Positions 9,745-19,465 of a stretch of 64,000 bases of DNA are shown here, piece after piece. This stretch comes from Temnothorax longispinosus. Lineage: Eukaryota > Arthropoda > Insecta > Hymenoptera > Formicidae. The stretch spans positions 16,141,406 through 16,205,405 of the forward strand of contig NC_092361.1 of NCBI RefSeq assembly GCF_030848805.1, in the 5' to 3' direction. The notes under the pieces are model-generated. The model was given only the letters and a program-made list of their open reading frames with translations. It was not told where the DNA came from and searched no databases. The translations under genes were made by a program, and so were the position numbers. Numbering within the stretch: the stretch's first letter is position 1; each line of letters opens with the position of its first letter.

Positions 9745-11902
9745 TTAGTCGAAGCGAGGATTCTCGTCGTAAGAGATCTGTGGTCTAAAACCGTGTTGCC
9801 AATCCGCGGTGTATCGCACAATTTGCGTTCTACCGTCCGGAAGTTGTACCTTATATTTACCGCGGGTGATTTCGCCGTCGCTAATTGCATTGTGAGAATA
9901 ATCGTTGCCGAAAACGTCCTCCTTCACGGCGTAGTTGAAGTCGAAGGGCATACCAGGTTCGTGATGATGATGATCATGCTGCAATACATCATCAGTTAAA
10001 TACGCGTGCTATATCTAAATATGTAACATATATGCATAATGTATACATAATATATATGTATAATTTTACATATATACAAATCTTATATCATCTCATTCAG
10101 ATAAGATTAAACAGTACGAAGCGATTATTAATTTGAATAAAAAGTCATGCTTATACTTTTTATTATAACTGAGAGATTATATCAATATATATCTTATCAT
10201 GTATCTTACATTTTTCTACAAGAAGATGCAAATATTTAGTACTTGGAATTCTTATGCGTTGAAACAATTTAAACAGTTTGAATAGTATGAATTTTAAGAC
10301 TAAATTTGAAGACACATTTAACAGTTCGATCTGTTATTTTGACTTCAAGTCTAAAACAAAACAAGCAAAAGCTATTTATTTCCTTTTTTGTAAATGAATA
10401 CTGTTTTTATTTAAATTTTCTTTTAGTTCGCTATACCTCCCATCTATCGATTCTTAAAATGACCAATTCTACTATAAATGGAAGAAAAAATAATTTTATC
10501 TTCTACGATTTCTGAATTACAGATTTCTTATTGAGCAAAGAACGTTACATATCCACCTATTCTGTAAATAATTAAATACAATTTTTTTTATTTGGCACAA
10601 CAGCGTATACTTACACCAGGGCCGATAACATTTCCATCACCACCGCTTGGTTTGCCGGTATAGTCCGGGAAAGTAGGTGTGGGTCTCGGTCTTGGTTCGG
10701 GGTAGGTGAAGGTGGGCGTCGGCCTGGGTCTGGGGTACGCCGGCGTCGGCCTGGGTCCGGGGAACGTCGGCGTCGGCCTGGGTCCGGGGAACGTCGGCGT
10801 CGGCCTGGGTCCGGGGAACGACGGCGTCGGCCGCGCCGGACCTCCGCCACCTGCGTCGAACCCTTTGATCTCTTTGATACCACCACCGCCAGTCCCGCCG
10901 CCGTGGCTACCTCCTCCGCCGAATTTGTCGAATTGTTTTTTCTTTCTTTCTTTATGCCCCGTATGGATTTCTGGTTCCGTCGGAGCCTGAGTACCACCCT
11001 TTCTATCAAGATGGAATGGGGGACTCTCCGGGGAAAGAGTCGCCCTCTTGCTAAATGATAATCCGCCGAATCCACCACCACCGCCACCGCCACCACTTTC
11101 GAAAGCGCCGATCCCTCCGCCGCCTCCACCGCCGCCGCCGGGAGTACCGTAGCTACTGCTAGACTGGCTGTAGGAGTATCCGGCTTCCGGCCGCGCCATC
11201 GCCGTCGCAGCGAGCGCCAGAATCTATGATTGCGAATCGATTCAATTTTACTTTCCCGATGTTTAGATGTCAAAATAGATAATAGAGATTCTCGCCTCGA
11301 TGTTCGAGCATTGTCTCGTGGTTTTTCTTTAAGGATATTTTAATATCTTTATGTTTGGTTCTAATTTTAATATACAATGTATACCTCGTTATTCCACTTT
11401 CTCTTTCTATTCTTATTGTAATTTATTATATATATTATACAAAAATTATGCTACTGTTAAATTAAATACAGCCCATGAATAAGTCAAGATAAATTCATTA
11501 AAATCTCAATATTTTTCACATGACAGAGATATACACGTGCGAAAATATATATTATTTACCTGGTGTACATTAATATAAACAGTTCCCACGCGTTCTTAAT
11601 TAATAAATATGTAATAGATATAGATCTCTCTCGAAGACAATGTAAATGCTTTCAAATTTTTCAAGTGAAATAATCCTCGGTATTCTTCTGCTCGTTCTTA
11701 AATTTCGGCAAACGAAGCAGTAAACGTATATATCTAGAGAATAAGCGGTAAAACGTTTCCGGAAGTGCACGGCGGTGGATTTACGAGCACGTGGAACTCA
11801 TCCTTTTGTTTCAGCCACCGGTTCGCGCTTAGCGTTCCAAGGTGTTGTTAGTATTACGTAAACCCGGGAGAGAATCCCGATACTTAAGTTCTTTTCTTCC
11901 TG

Positions 11903-11939
<37 letters not shown>

Positions 11940-12136
11940 ATCGCGCGAACGGAACTAGAGAAGTGGCACAATCACTGAACCGGGTTAGTCACTATCACGG
12001 AGTACATTGACACCACATACAATACTCCCTGTGCACCTTCCCTTCTCTTTTACTTTCTCCCGCGTTCTCCGCGCCTCCCGCCCTCGGATGAAACCCCTCG
12101 TTCTCGGTCGTGAACGAACGACGAATTCTCTCCTTG

Positions 12137-12190
<54 letters not shown>

Positions 12191-12416
12191 ACGGACTTAT
12201 CATCCTCCGAGAAATCTCCCGTACGCGCGAGAAGAAAGTCAGAGAAAAGGATCCGAATGAAAAAAAAAAGAAAAGAAAAGAAACAGCGAGGACGGGAGGA
12301 AAAAGAAGAAGGAACGAGAAGGGAGTTGTGGGAAGGGGAGGAGGAGGAGGAGGAGACGAGAAATCGGGGAAATGAGAAATCGTCGTGGACGGGCTACTCA
12401 CCACGAATGCCCTCAT
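9745..12416 (-). CDS. Pro-resilin-like RR cuticular protein, copy A (C-terminally truncated)
   Basis: Secreted structural protein expected to bind chitin in cuticle. Three exons in phase 0: 12416-12402 (MRAFV), 11223-10615 and 9978-9745; 285 residues. Exons 1+2 create a signal peptide MRAFV-ILALAATAMA. Then come a Gly/Ser-rich region with runs of 6-9 glycines, a charged stretch with HKERKKKQFDKF, and about five copies of a PRPTPxFPG nonapeptide. Exon 3 carries a histidine run (HDHHHHEPG) and the Rebers-Riddiford domain: FDFNYAVKED, DGEITRGKYKVQLPDGRTQ, VRYTADWQHGF. Donors GTG|GTGAGT and GGT|GTAAGT; acceptors AATCATAG and TATTGCAG. The frame stops at NPRFD because copy B's ATA codon is TAA here; the 12 codons beyond are still present and in frame. 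The domain itself is intact, so the gene may still work. Confidence 0.85.
10707..10834 (-). repeat. 27-bp coding tandem repeats (PRPTPxFPG), copy A
   Basis: About five units of a 27-bp repeat encoding PRPTP[ST][FY]PG-like nonapeptides with variants PAYPRP and TFTYPEP. Copy B has about eight more uniform units. Such repeats expand and contract by slippage or unequal exchange. Confidence 0.85.
11907..12190. repeat. Two long CT/GA microsatellite tracts in intron 1 of cuticle gene A
   Basis: CT runs at 11907-11934 and 12137-12190, read as GAGAGA on the coding strand, lie 225-540 bp downstream of the cuticle promoter. A purine-rich stretch (GAGGAGGAGG) at 12340-12360 lies between them and exon 1. 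Clustered GAGA tracts can bind Trl/GAGA factor; that role is inferred. Confidence 0.8.
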
Positions 12417-12442
12417 GGTTGCTGCTGTTCCTTGATTTGAGG

Positions 12443-12480
12443 ACTGATGCTTCGCGGATGTCTTGTAGCCCCCTTTTATA
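12443..12480 (-). promoter_or_regulatory. TATA box and initiator of cuticle gene A
   Basis: Minus strand TATAAAAGG at 12480-12472 followed by the arthropod initiator TCAGT at 12447-12443 (predicted +1 at 12445, 35 bases from the first T of TATA, slightly long). The start codon is 29 bases farther on, at 12416. Strong TATA plus short leader is usual for highly expressed cuticle genes. Confidence 0.7.
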
Positions 12481-12999
12481 CGGGCCAGGCATGCGGGGGC
12501 CCCACTCGATGCCTCGACCCATCACCTATGACCAGGGTTGCGTAAGTATTATACTCGATGTAATTCTGTAAATTCGTAATTTATTGCATATATGCCCCGC
12601 AGCGTTCGCAATCTACTACCAATTCTATCGTTCTCCTCTCACTTTAACCCTTTGGACCAACGGCTTAACGTCTCTTTCCGAAAGACGGAGCCCAGTTTTT
12701 CTCCGTACAAGAGCCTATCTTGCACGGAGGGGCGCAGCTATCGGAAAAACATTCCATGCTTCATGGCTCTAGTGGACTCGAAACTGGTTCCTCAGATTAC
12801 GAGTCTGGCGCTCTATAGTTTCTTTAGTAATTTTATACTTAAAAACTGTTATTAATGATTGTCTTGGAAATGAGTTCGTTGAAATATATTTTCCATTGAG
12901 ATTTTTATTCTTTTTCCAGCACGATAAGGTCGATAAATATTACGTTATGTGATTTAACTCTTTTTTCTACTAATTTTATTGTTTATATTATTTAACAGG
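12481..12999. other. Upstream region of cuticle gene A
   Basis: No gene supported. Overlapping open frames at 12584-12855 are in different frames, have no family resemblance and look like chance in GC-richer promoter-proximal sequence. Confidence 0.45.
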
Positions 13000-13371
13000 A
13001 TGTAGCAAGTTCTTCATCGCAGTTGCTGAAACGTCCAGTGTTGTTGCCAATTGATGGCAATCAGAAAGGATCATCCAGCAACAAAAAAGAGAAAGCTTGA
13101 TTCTTTTGTTGATAAAATATCGGATACAGACAAATCTGTTATTGACAATCAACTTATGAAATTTTTGTGTGGGTGCAATATTACTTTTGACGTCGTAGAA
13201 TCTTGCCACTTTAAAAATTTGAATAAAGTTGCTGAGGCCTGCTTACAAACTTCCTTCTAAAGACATCATGAATACCACACTTCTGGATACAATGTACCAA
13301 CAATTGACAAAGAATAATTCTTCAAACTGTGAGAAGTTGGACAAAATATAATGGTGTCACAAATAAATTAC
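13000..13371 (+). pseudogene. hAT-like (DUF659-type) transposase fragment, frameshifted
   Basis: The frame from 13051 reads DNQLMKFLCGCNITFDVVES and CHFKNLNKV, resembling the start of the DUF659 region of hAT-family transposases (xxFFYxCNIPFxVVESxxFKN). It then slips: the expected LRPAYKLPS continues in another frame at about 13232 before a stop near 13350. Upstream, a basic stretch PATKKRKLDSF may be the linker after a lost BED finger. No DDE catalytic region follows. A decayed fragment, not a gene. Confidence 0.75.
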
Positions 13372-14313
13372 ACAGCAGATACAAAACACATTATCGGGGT
13401 ATTATATAGTAAAAAAACAAAGAAATTTGTTTCTTAAACTCTGGACACTCGCAGGCAATGAAAATGAATTACTCGCGTTAGAAGAAATTGGCGACAGAAT
13501 TCCTGTGCGGCTTTGGAAGTTGCGTTCACGCGCTCCGAGCGTGACACACCACCATTTCGCGATATCTTCTGTTCGACCATACTTCCTAGTTACACTCTTA
13601 CCTCGCGTTACTCCGATTATTTGGTGTTCGGTTGTGGCTTTTGCTGACATCTATATTAGTTGTATGAGATGATTTGGTTAATTTCGCGTTTCTATGAGTT
13701 AATGTCAAAACCTATTTTGTTTACTCCGTATTATTTTCTTCTTTTCTTTATTTACAATAAACCAGGTTATTCGTTACAATGATTTAAGTGAATAATTTGT
13801 GCGTCACCCCGCCGAATATTGCGATGCCCTTCATCAACCCCGCCCATAGCTATTAGGTCGAGCTGGTCGACCTCTCGTCCCGCCGCATTAATTCCGTCTT
13901 GTGTCGCGGTTAGAATTTTTGGTGATTCTAGCGTACTTTAGTGGACGCGAATTCCGCGTCTGGCGCCTAACACAATACTTTCGCGTATAACTGTCGAGCG
14001 GTACGAGAGGACAGTTGAAGGGACTGACATCCTTCCCTCCCTCCTCCTTTTGATCCGTTCGCAAGTCCCGGAGCGGTCCGGGAGTGTAAAAAGACGCGAC
14101 AATCTTTATAAAAATTTGAATAAATATGAGAAAGTCTGTGCAATTTATCAGAAATTTTCATACATTCGAATACTGAAATATTCCGAAAGTTTTTATCCAA
14201 TTTTTTCTGAAAGTATCTGAGAAATTTTATAGAAGATTTTTCAGAAATTTTTATAAATTTATACTATTTTTGCAAAATTTCTGAGAAAATATGAAAAAAA
14301 ATGAGAAATTTTT
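13372..14313. other. Unassigned sequence between two hAT fragments
   Basis: 13500-13640 and 13800-14100 are CpG-rich. 14100-14310 is full of irregular repeats of AGAAATTTT and its complement. No gene seen; probably decayed transposon body. Confidence 0.4.
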
Positions 14314-14547
14314 TCACCAGGGCTTTGTTGTAATTTCTTCATGTACCGCGTCTAACAATTGGTTTGAAAGCTTCTTTCTTGTTGGCACTTTATAATTAGG
14401 ATTCAGCAAATTCACGGAGTTTTTGAATAATTTTGATTCCGCCGCATTAAAGGGAATGTTGCAGCTAAAAAAGAATGTAGCTAACGCTAGATCAATTGAT
14501 TGATCGGAAGGATAAGGGCGTTTTGCTCCAATTTTCTTTTGCTCCAT
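14314..14547 (-). pseudogene. hAT-like (DUF659-type) transposase fragment, opposite strand
   Basis: Open for 77 codons from ATG at 14547: basic start EQKKIGAKRPYPSDQ, then LALATFFFSCNIPFNAAES, KLFKN, NPNYKVPTRKKLSNQLLD, then a stop. This is the same domain segment as 13000-13371 but from a clearly different lineage (about half the aligned positions differ by eye). The rest of the transposase is absent, so it is a fragment. Confidence 0.75.
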
Positions 14548-14624
14548 TTTTTCCTGATACTCCAGAATTCCTTTTGCTTCAGAATTTATTTTATGATCTG
14601 CTGTACTTTTTCATAAACATATAA

Positions 14625-14676
14625 GGTTTCGACCAATCGCGTTGCGCCAAATCGAGCAACGTGATTGGTCGAAACC
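14625..14676. repeat. Short hairpin with 21-bp arms
   Basis: GGTTTCGACCAATCGCGTTGC pairs with its complement at 14656-14676 with a single mismatch and a 10-base loop. Probably a tiny inverted-repeat element or the remnant of one; it abuts the left end of the next element. Confidence 0.7.
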
Positions 14677-14710
14677 ATATACCGTCTACGTCCTGTGTGC
14701 AGGAGCCATT

Positions 14711-16033
14711 ATCCCACATAACACAAAACTCAACAGAAATGTTTTCAGAAACATTTCAAAGTTTCCAAAAAGTTTCTAACATAACACCTAAAGCGTCATT
14801 GGTACATCTAAAAAACATAATATAGAAACATAACAATTAAAACGTTTACCGTAATGTTCATGAAAGTTTTCTATATACAATTCAGCTGAAATGATATGTA
14901 CAATCGGATGTACTGCTTGTATTCATATAGGTCTAAAAATCCGAAAAGAAATCCTTTACTAAACATCGGTGACAACGGAAAAAAGTACTCGTCCGATAAG
15001 AGCTAATTAAAATTATATAGAGTTAAGTAAATTTTAATGTTAATAAATAACATTAAAATTCACATAAATAAACCGCGTGAAGGCCATAATATTATTTAAC
15101 ATTTTGAAAGAACGAGTAACGCATTTCAGCCTGCTCTATATATAAAAAATTGAATATAAAATATAAAAAATATTAAATATATTATCATTGCACATAAAAA
15201 TATCACGAAACGTACGTTATTTGACTACTTTTGACTGTATTAATTATTAGTTTTACAAATAAATCTTAGCGGCTAAATATCACGCTCGGCTCTATTGCCT
15301 GAATTTAATTTGAATTTTTTTATATATAGAGCCTCTACATATTTATAAATTTTATACATATACTTGCATTACAAATAAATTGATGTGAAGAAGGAATAAT
15401 ATTAAATATTTATTGATCTATTTTTCTACATTTTTTAAAAATATTCTTAAAATTTTTTCTATATCTTTTAAAAAATAATCTTGCAACTCCATTTAAATAC
15501 AAAATAATAAAGTACGATAAAATTATTTTTTGTAATTTGGTCAGCGACCTTTCAATTCAAAACTAAATATCGATCAAAAATATACATAAAGTAAAATCTA
15601 ATAAAATTAAAAGTTAATATAACTTTATGTAGGGTCCATTAGAGAAATGGGAGAACTTTAAAGAGATAGACTCAAATATGGAATAAATGAGATGGTAAGT
15701 AAATGCGAGAACAAATGTTTATGCAATCAAATACATTTATGTTTGTGGTTTAACACAGTTTTGTCCTCTTATTTATCTAACGGTTTTAATTATCCTACTA
15801 TATAATAATTGCCAGATACCTCTATGCAACGTACTTATAATGTTTTGCAAAACATCTCAGAGATGGTAGCAAAATCTCTAGGAGATGTCTGTGCAACCTT
15901 CAAAAGGTCTTTCTGACAAAATAGCGGACATTTTCACGTAACTAAGACATATATGAGACATTTGCGAGATCTTTTTTGTAACGCTTGCGAAGGTCTCTGA
16001 AAAATATTTGTTGAGTTTTGTGCTGTGTGGGAT
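14711..16033. mobile_element. Non-autonomous DNA element with about 28-bp terminal inverted repeats, 1.3 kb
   Basis: Left end ATCCCACATAACACAAAACT (then CAACA) matches the reverse complement of the right end ATCCCACACAGCACAAAACT (then CAACA) with two differences. The interior is AT-rich and has no credible reading frame. A target-site duplication is not evident. The TIR length and lack of coding fit a MITE-like or heavily deleted transposon; superfamily unknown. Confidence 0.65.
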
Positions 16034-16072
16034 GGTTATGTATATGTTTCCTACGTTTCATACGTATAATAC

Positions 16073-16100
16073 AGTTTCCTACATGATAATGTAGGAAACT
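16073..16100. repeat. Perfect 12-bp hairpin
   Basis: AGTTTCCTACAT, four-base loop GATA, then the exact complement. Small and isolated; function unknown. Confidence 0.6.
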
Positions 16101-16759
16101 ACTCAAAATGGTCAAATGAGCTAACCCTGCCTATGAGATACCTATGCGACGGGAGCACTGTTGTGCAAATCTCTTTCCTCTTTCTCTCTCTTTCTCTCTT
16201 TCGGGGTTCTTACCTCTTCTTGGGATACAGAGAGCCGTACTGCTCAAATTTGTCTCTGTATACTTTCGGTTGAAAAATCAACCATTCGATCCGGATAGAA
16301 TCGATTGCGTCCATCCGTGACACACATGCGTCAGGTTAAGTCAGGTAGTGTTAATTCAATGACGAATGAACGTGAGAAATGGACCGTACATCTTGTATCA
16401 CGAAGATCGCGAGAATTTATCTAGTTCGTTTATACGCGATCAACGAAATGATCTTATCACTGCTGATCAGCGCAGACGTTCTTATTAATTTTGATGGCTG
16501 CGTGATGGTCTCGTACATAAATTTAGATAAAAATTAAGTATTTTTTGCGTTACATTATTCCTAATAAAAACAATAAAATGCTGCAATAAAATATTAAAAA
16601 TTTGTGTATAAATTTCTCGTTGACTTTATTGACTCATCGAATGTCACATTTTATGAAGTTGTTATATGGCGAAATTTTTAATGATATCGCGCAATCATTA
16701 CATTCCTTATTACAAGACTCGGTATTTATGCATAAAAGGGGCCTCCTCTCCGATTTCAA

Positions 16760-16786
16760 TGACCTTGACATATGTTGTCAAGGTCA
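16760..16786. promoter_or_regulatory. Inverted pair of TCAAGGTCA (FTZ-F1-type) sites
   Basis: TGACCTTGACA, spacer TATGT, TGTCAAGGTCA: two perfect copies of the monomeric nuclear-receptor half-site bound by FTZ-F1/SF-1 proteins, arranged head to head, with a third TGACCTTT nearby at 16797. FTZ-F1 governs cuticle genes at moulting, but no gene start is visible next to it. Could equally be part of a repeat. Confidence 0.3.
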
Positions 16787-16936
16787 CCCTCCTGAGTGAC
16801 CTTTAGAAATTTTTAGCCGTCGCGGCGTCGGTCGTTATTTGTTAAAAAGTTATTAACAAAAAAAATTTGAAAAATATAGCAATTTTTTAAAGTACTGAGA
16901 GGCATAAACGACTAATATTACGTTTTTTTTTAAAGC

Positions 16937-17092
16937 AGAGAATACTTTATTTCGCGAGAAAATCGCTGCTTTACCAAAACACAACATTTAAAGCAGTAAA
17001 TTGTTGATAAATTGAAGTCTTTTGTTAAAGAGAGAATACTTTATTTCGCGAGAAAGTCGCTGCTTTACCAAAACACAACATTTAAAGCAGTA
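16937..17092 (+). repeat. Two direct 62-bp repeats
   Basis: 16937-16998 and 17031-17092 are identical except for one base (GAGAAAATCG versus GAGAAAGTCG). Each unit contains CGCTGCTTT and, 15 bases on, its partner AAAGCAG, so each can fold. A recent local duplication. Confidence 0.85.
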
Positions 17093-17989
17093 GTAGTTAA
17101 ATCTTACACTTAATTGCAGCTACGCATTTCGGAAAATGTGAGTGAGAGCCGAGGGCAAGCTGAATCGCGAGTACCTCTGTTTTGTATGACTCGAAACGTG
17201 GATTTGTAGAGCGATGATGATAACTGATATAATGCACGCCGGCCTATTCAGGCCCGTGGGAAAAATTGAAATCAAGAGACACGGCAGTGTCTCGCACCAA
17301 GTACGCGCGGAGCGAGACGCACCGTGACTCATTTACGCGAACGCACGAGTTGCGAGTACCCGAGATGTTGAGATCTCGATAACGAGTGAATGGATCAAGT
17401 TCTAAGTAGGTTGAGTTTACGGCGGTGCGTAGGGGCGGCATTATCGTGCGTATCGCATGTTTAAAAAGCGTGTGTTTTGCGCTTTTGTAGAAAGCGTAAC
17501 TGGTACATCCGACAGCCGCTTGTGGCATCTCCACGAACGCTCGACTGATTTTGCTCTATTACGTCATATTGGTGTGTAACTTGAAAAATATTTATGCAAT
17601 ACTCTAAATTCATAAATGCTGCGATATATATAAAAATCTTCGGGCTTAATGCGCAACTCTGTTTCGTAAAAGCTTATAAAAACGTTGCTATCGATGAAGA
17701 GGTCAATCTTTTCTCGTAAAAATCTATAATTGGAATTTACAATAATGTACGGGAATGCTGGAGACAGGTCTGTTTACCGCGATATTTTCAGACACACAAA
17801 TCTTTTGATTGATTTCACCGAATTAAAAATTTTTGGTCCAGAATTAAGTATGGACGATAACGAAGACTGCAGGCACCCATTGCGTTATAAAAAACGAAAA
17901 GACATTAGAAAAAATTACAGTTTTATTTTCGATTCTATACGGTCGACTCATGACCAACATTTGCTGCACATAAAAAGTTTTAGACTGTG

Positions 17990-19022
17990 TAGGGGAGACC
18001 GGGGCTAAGCCGACACTATTTTTTCAAAGGCAATTTTTAATATTTAATTAAAATTTTAGGCAAATTCAATGATATATATTTAAAGAGTGTTTCTTCAGGT
18101 ACAAAATTGATTCAGGAAGTTTTGCTGTACGTCGCTTTGTTTTGCCGCCAGGAAAGGAAAAGTGACGCGAAGACAAATTTTCGAATTGAAAAATGACGGG
18201 GCGAACTCGACACCCCGCCGGGGCAAACTCAACACTTTGTTTGATCGACACAATTTGATCTGGAACTTATTTTTTATTGTTTAAAAATAAAAATACATTG
18301 TTTATCAAATGAAAAGACATTGTGTATTAGAAACAAAAAGTCGGAATAAAGTAAACAATTATTTAAAATAATGAGAAAAAAAAAGATTAAAACTTTTAAT
18401 TATCTTTTTCTGAACTGTCAGAAAAAACAATTTATACACGTAAACTCGCGATCAGATGTGCGCACACATTCGTCATGAGCCATACGGGTTGCATTGTTTG
18501 TTATTAGAAAGCTAATGAAAATGTTTTCCGAACACACGCAACAGATGTTCCTTAAATCGTCATCGGAATCGGACGAAACAGTGACCTTTTTTGCGATAAT
18601 GTCACTTTAGGTTAGTGTCGTCTTTGCCCCGGTGGCGTCGTGTCGACTTAGCCCCGAACGTCGTTTTTTACTTTTGTTACTCCAAAAAATATAAATTTTG
18701 AAAATATGCAAAAATTATTATCGGATTCGTATAAAGCATCGAATTTCCCATCAAAATCACTTACCGCTAGATTCGCAAGAGTAAAGCTCGATGAAAGAGT
18801 AGACATTTCGAGAGATCAGAAAAATTACTTTTTTCACTATCAAAAACACTTATGTCGCGTTAAAAATTACACTATAACTCAGAATGTTACCAAATTCCGT
18901 TGATAATACTGGCACATAAAACGCATTTACAGTAGCAAAGGCAAGTTTCTACGATAGATTTAAATTGGCAAAAAGCTTAGTGTCAGTTCGCCCCGCTGTC
19001 GGCTTAGCCCCGGTCTCCCCTA
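17990..19022. mobile_element. Non-autonomous element with TAGGGGAGACCGGGGC ends, 1.03 kb
   Basis: Left end TAGGGGAGACCGGGGCTAAG (17990) is exactly complementary to the right end CTTAGCCCCGGTCTCCCCTA (ends 19022). A motif near GGGGC(T/A/G)AA(G/C)TCGACAC recurs inside: forward near 18001, 18196 and 18220, reverse near 18620, 18645, 18985 and 19005, all pointing inward. One open frame (18706-18903) has no recognisable domain. The ends and subterminal motif array look like transposase binding sites. Confidence 0.75.
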
Positions 19023-19465
19023 CGTATACAAAAACCTTGCAGCAGTCACGAAAATACAATAAAGAAGAATCCTGTGCTTGCAGAAATGAGCTGCGAGCTT
19101 TAGTATAAGGTATAAGAGAAAAGTGTGTTTGATAATTTCATATGCACATGTTACGCGTCTCCTCGAATTCAGCCAAAAACATACGGATCAGTATAACGGG
19201 TAGCCCTAGAGCAGGCGCTCTGTATGTATGTGTAAGAATCGGTGAGCACTTCTTTATCGACGCTGATCGAGTTCGCCTGCGCTCGGAATGGAATTGGCTG
19301 CTTCCGCGATCCACCGAGAAACGGGCAGGGAAGAGAAAATAACTTAAAAAATTTCGATTGCACGTTCGAGGTCCATCTTTCCTGTCTCCCCCCCTTCCCT
19401 CCTCAGTTAACATAGATATAGACGAAGAGAGGCTACGGTTCGATGAACGATTCAAGAAGACATAA

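Larger units (their letters stand above)
7658..10835. repeat. Duplicated block, copy A (ATP23 3' end plus cuticle gene 3' half)
   Basis: Collinear with 22138-25740 in the same orientation, with near-identical runs throughout, including introns and intergenic DNA. Left edge lies in ATP23 intron 3 near CTAAAAACAATAACAAC; right edge lies inside the proline-rich repeats of the cuticle gene. Copy A lacks two segments (226 bp and about 165 bp) that copy B has. Confidence 0.95.
16101..17989. other. Unassigned sequence with a local duplication
   Basis: No gene supported. Frames at 17120-17534 (-) and 17730-18008 (+) are open but unlike any family I know. 17120-17540 is CpG-rich. The region includes the paired half-sites at 16760 and the 62-bp repeats at 16937. 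Confidence 0.4.

Noticed and set aside
10611..11273. Arg/Pro-rich frames antisense or shifted over the cuticle repeats (also 25444-25867)
   Set aside because: They are alternative frames of the 27-bp repeats in the RR genes.
12007..12571. Frames made of Ser-Leu or Arg-Glu runs
   Set aside because: Produced by CT/GA microsatellites in intron 1 of cuticle gene A.
17730..18008. 92-codon plus-strand frame next to the 1.03-kb element
   Set aside because: No ATG at its start, no known domain, and it runs into the transposon end at 17990.
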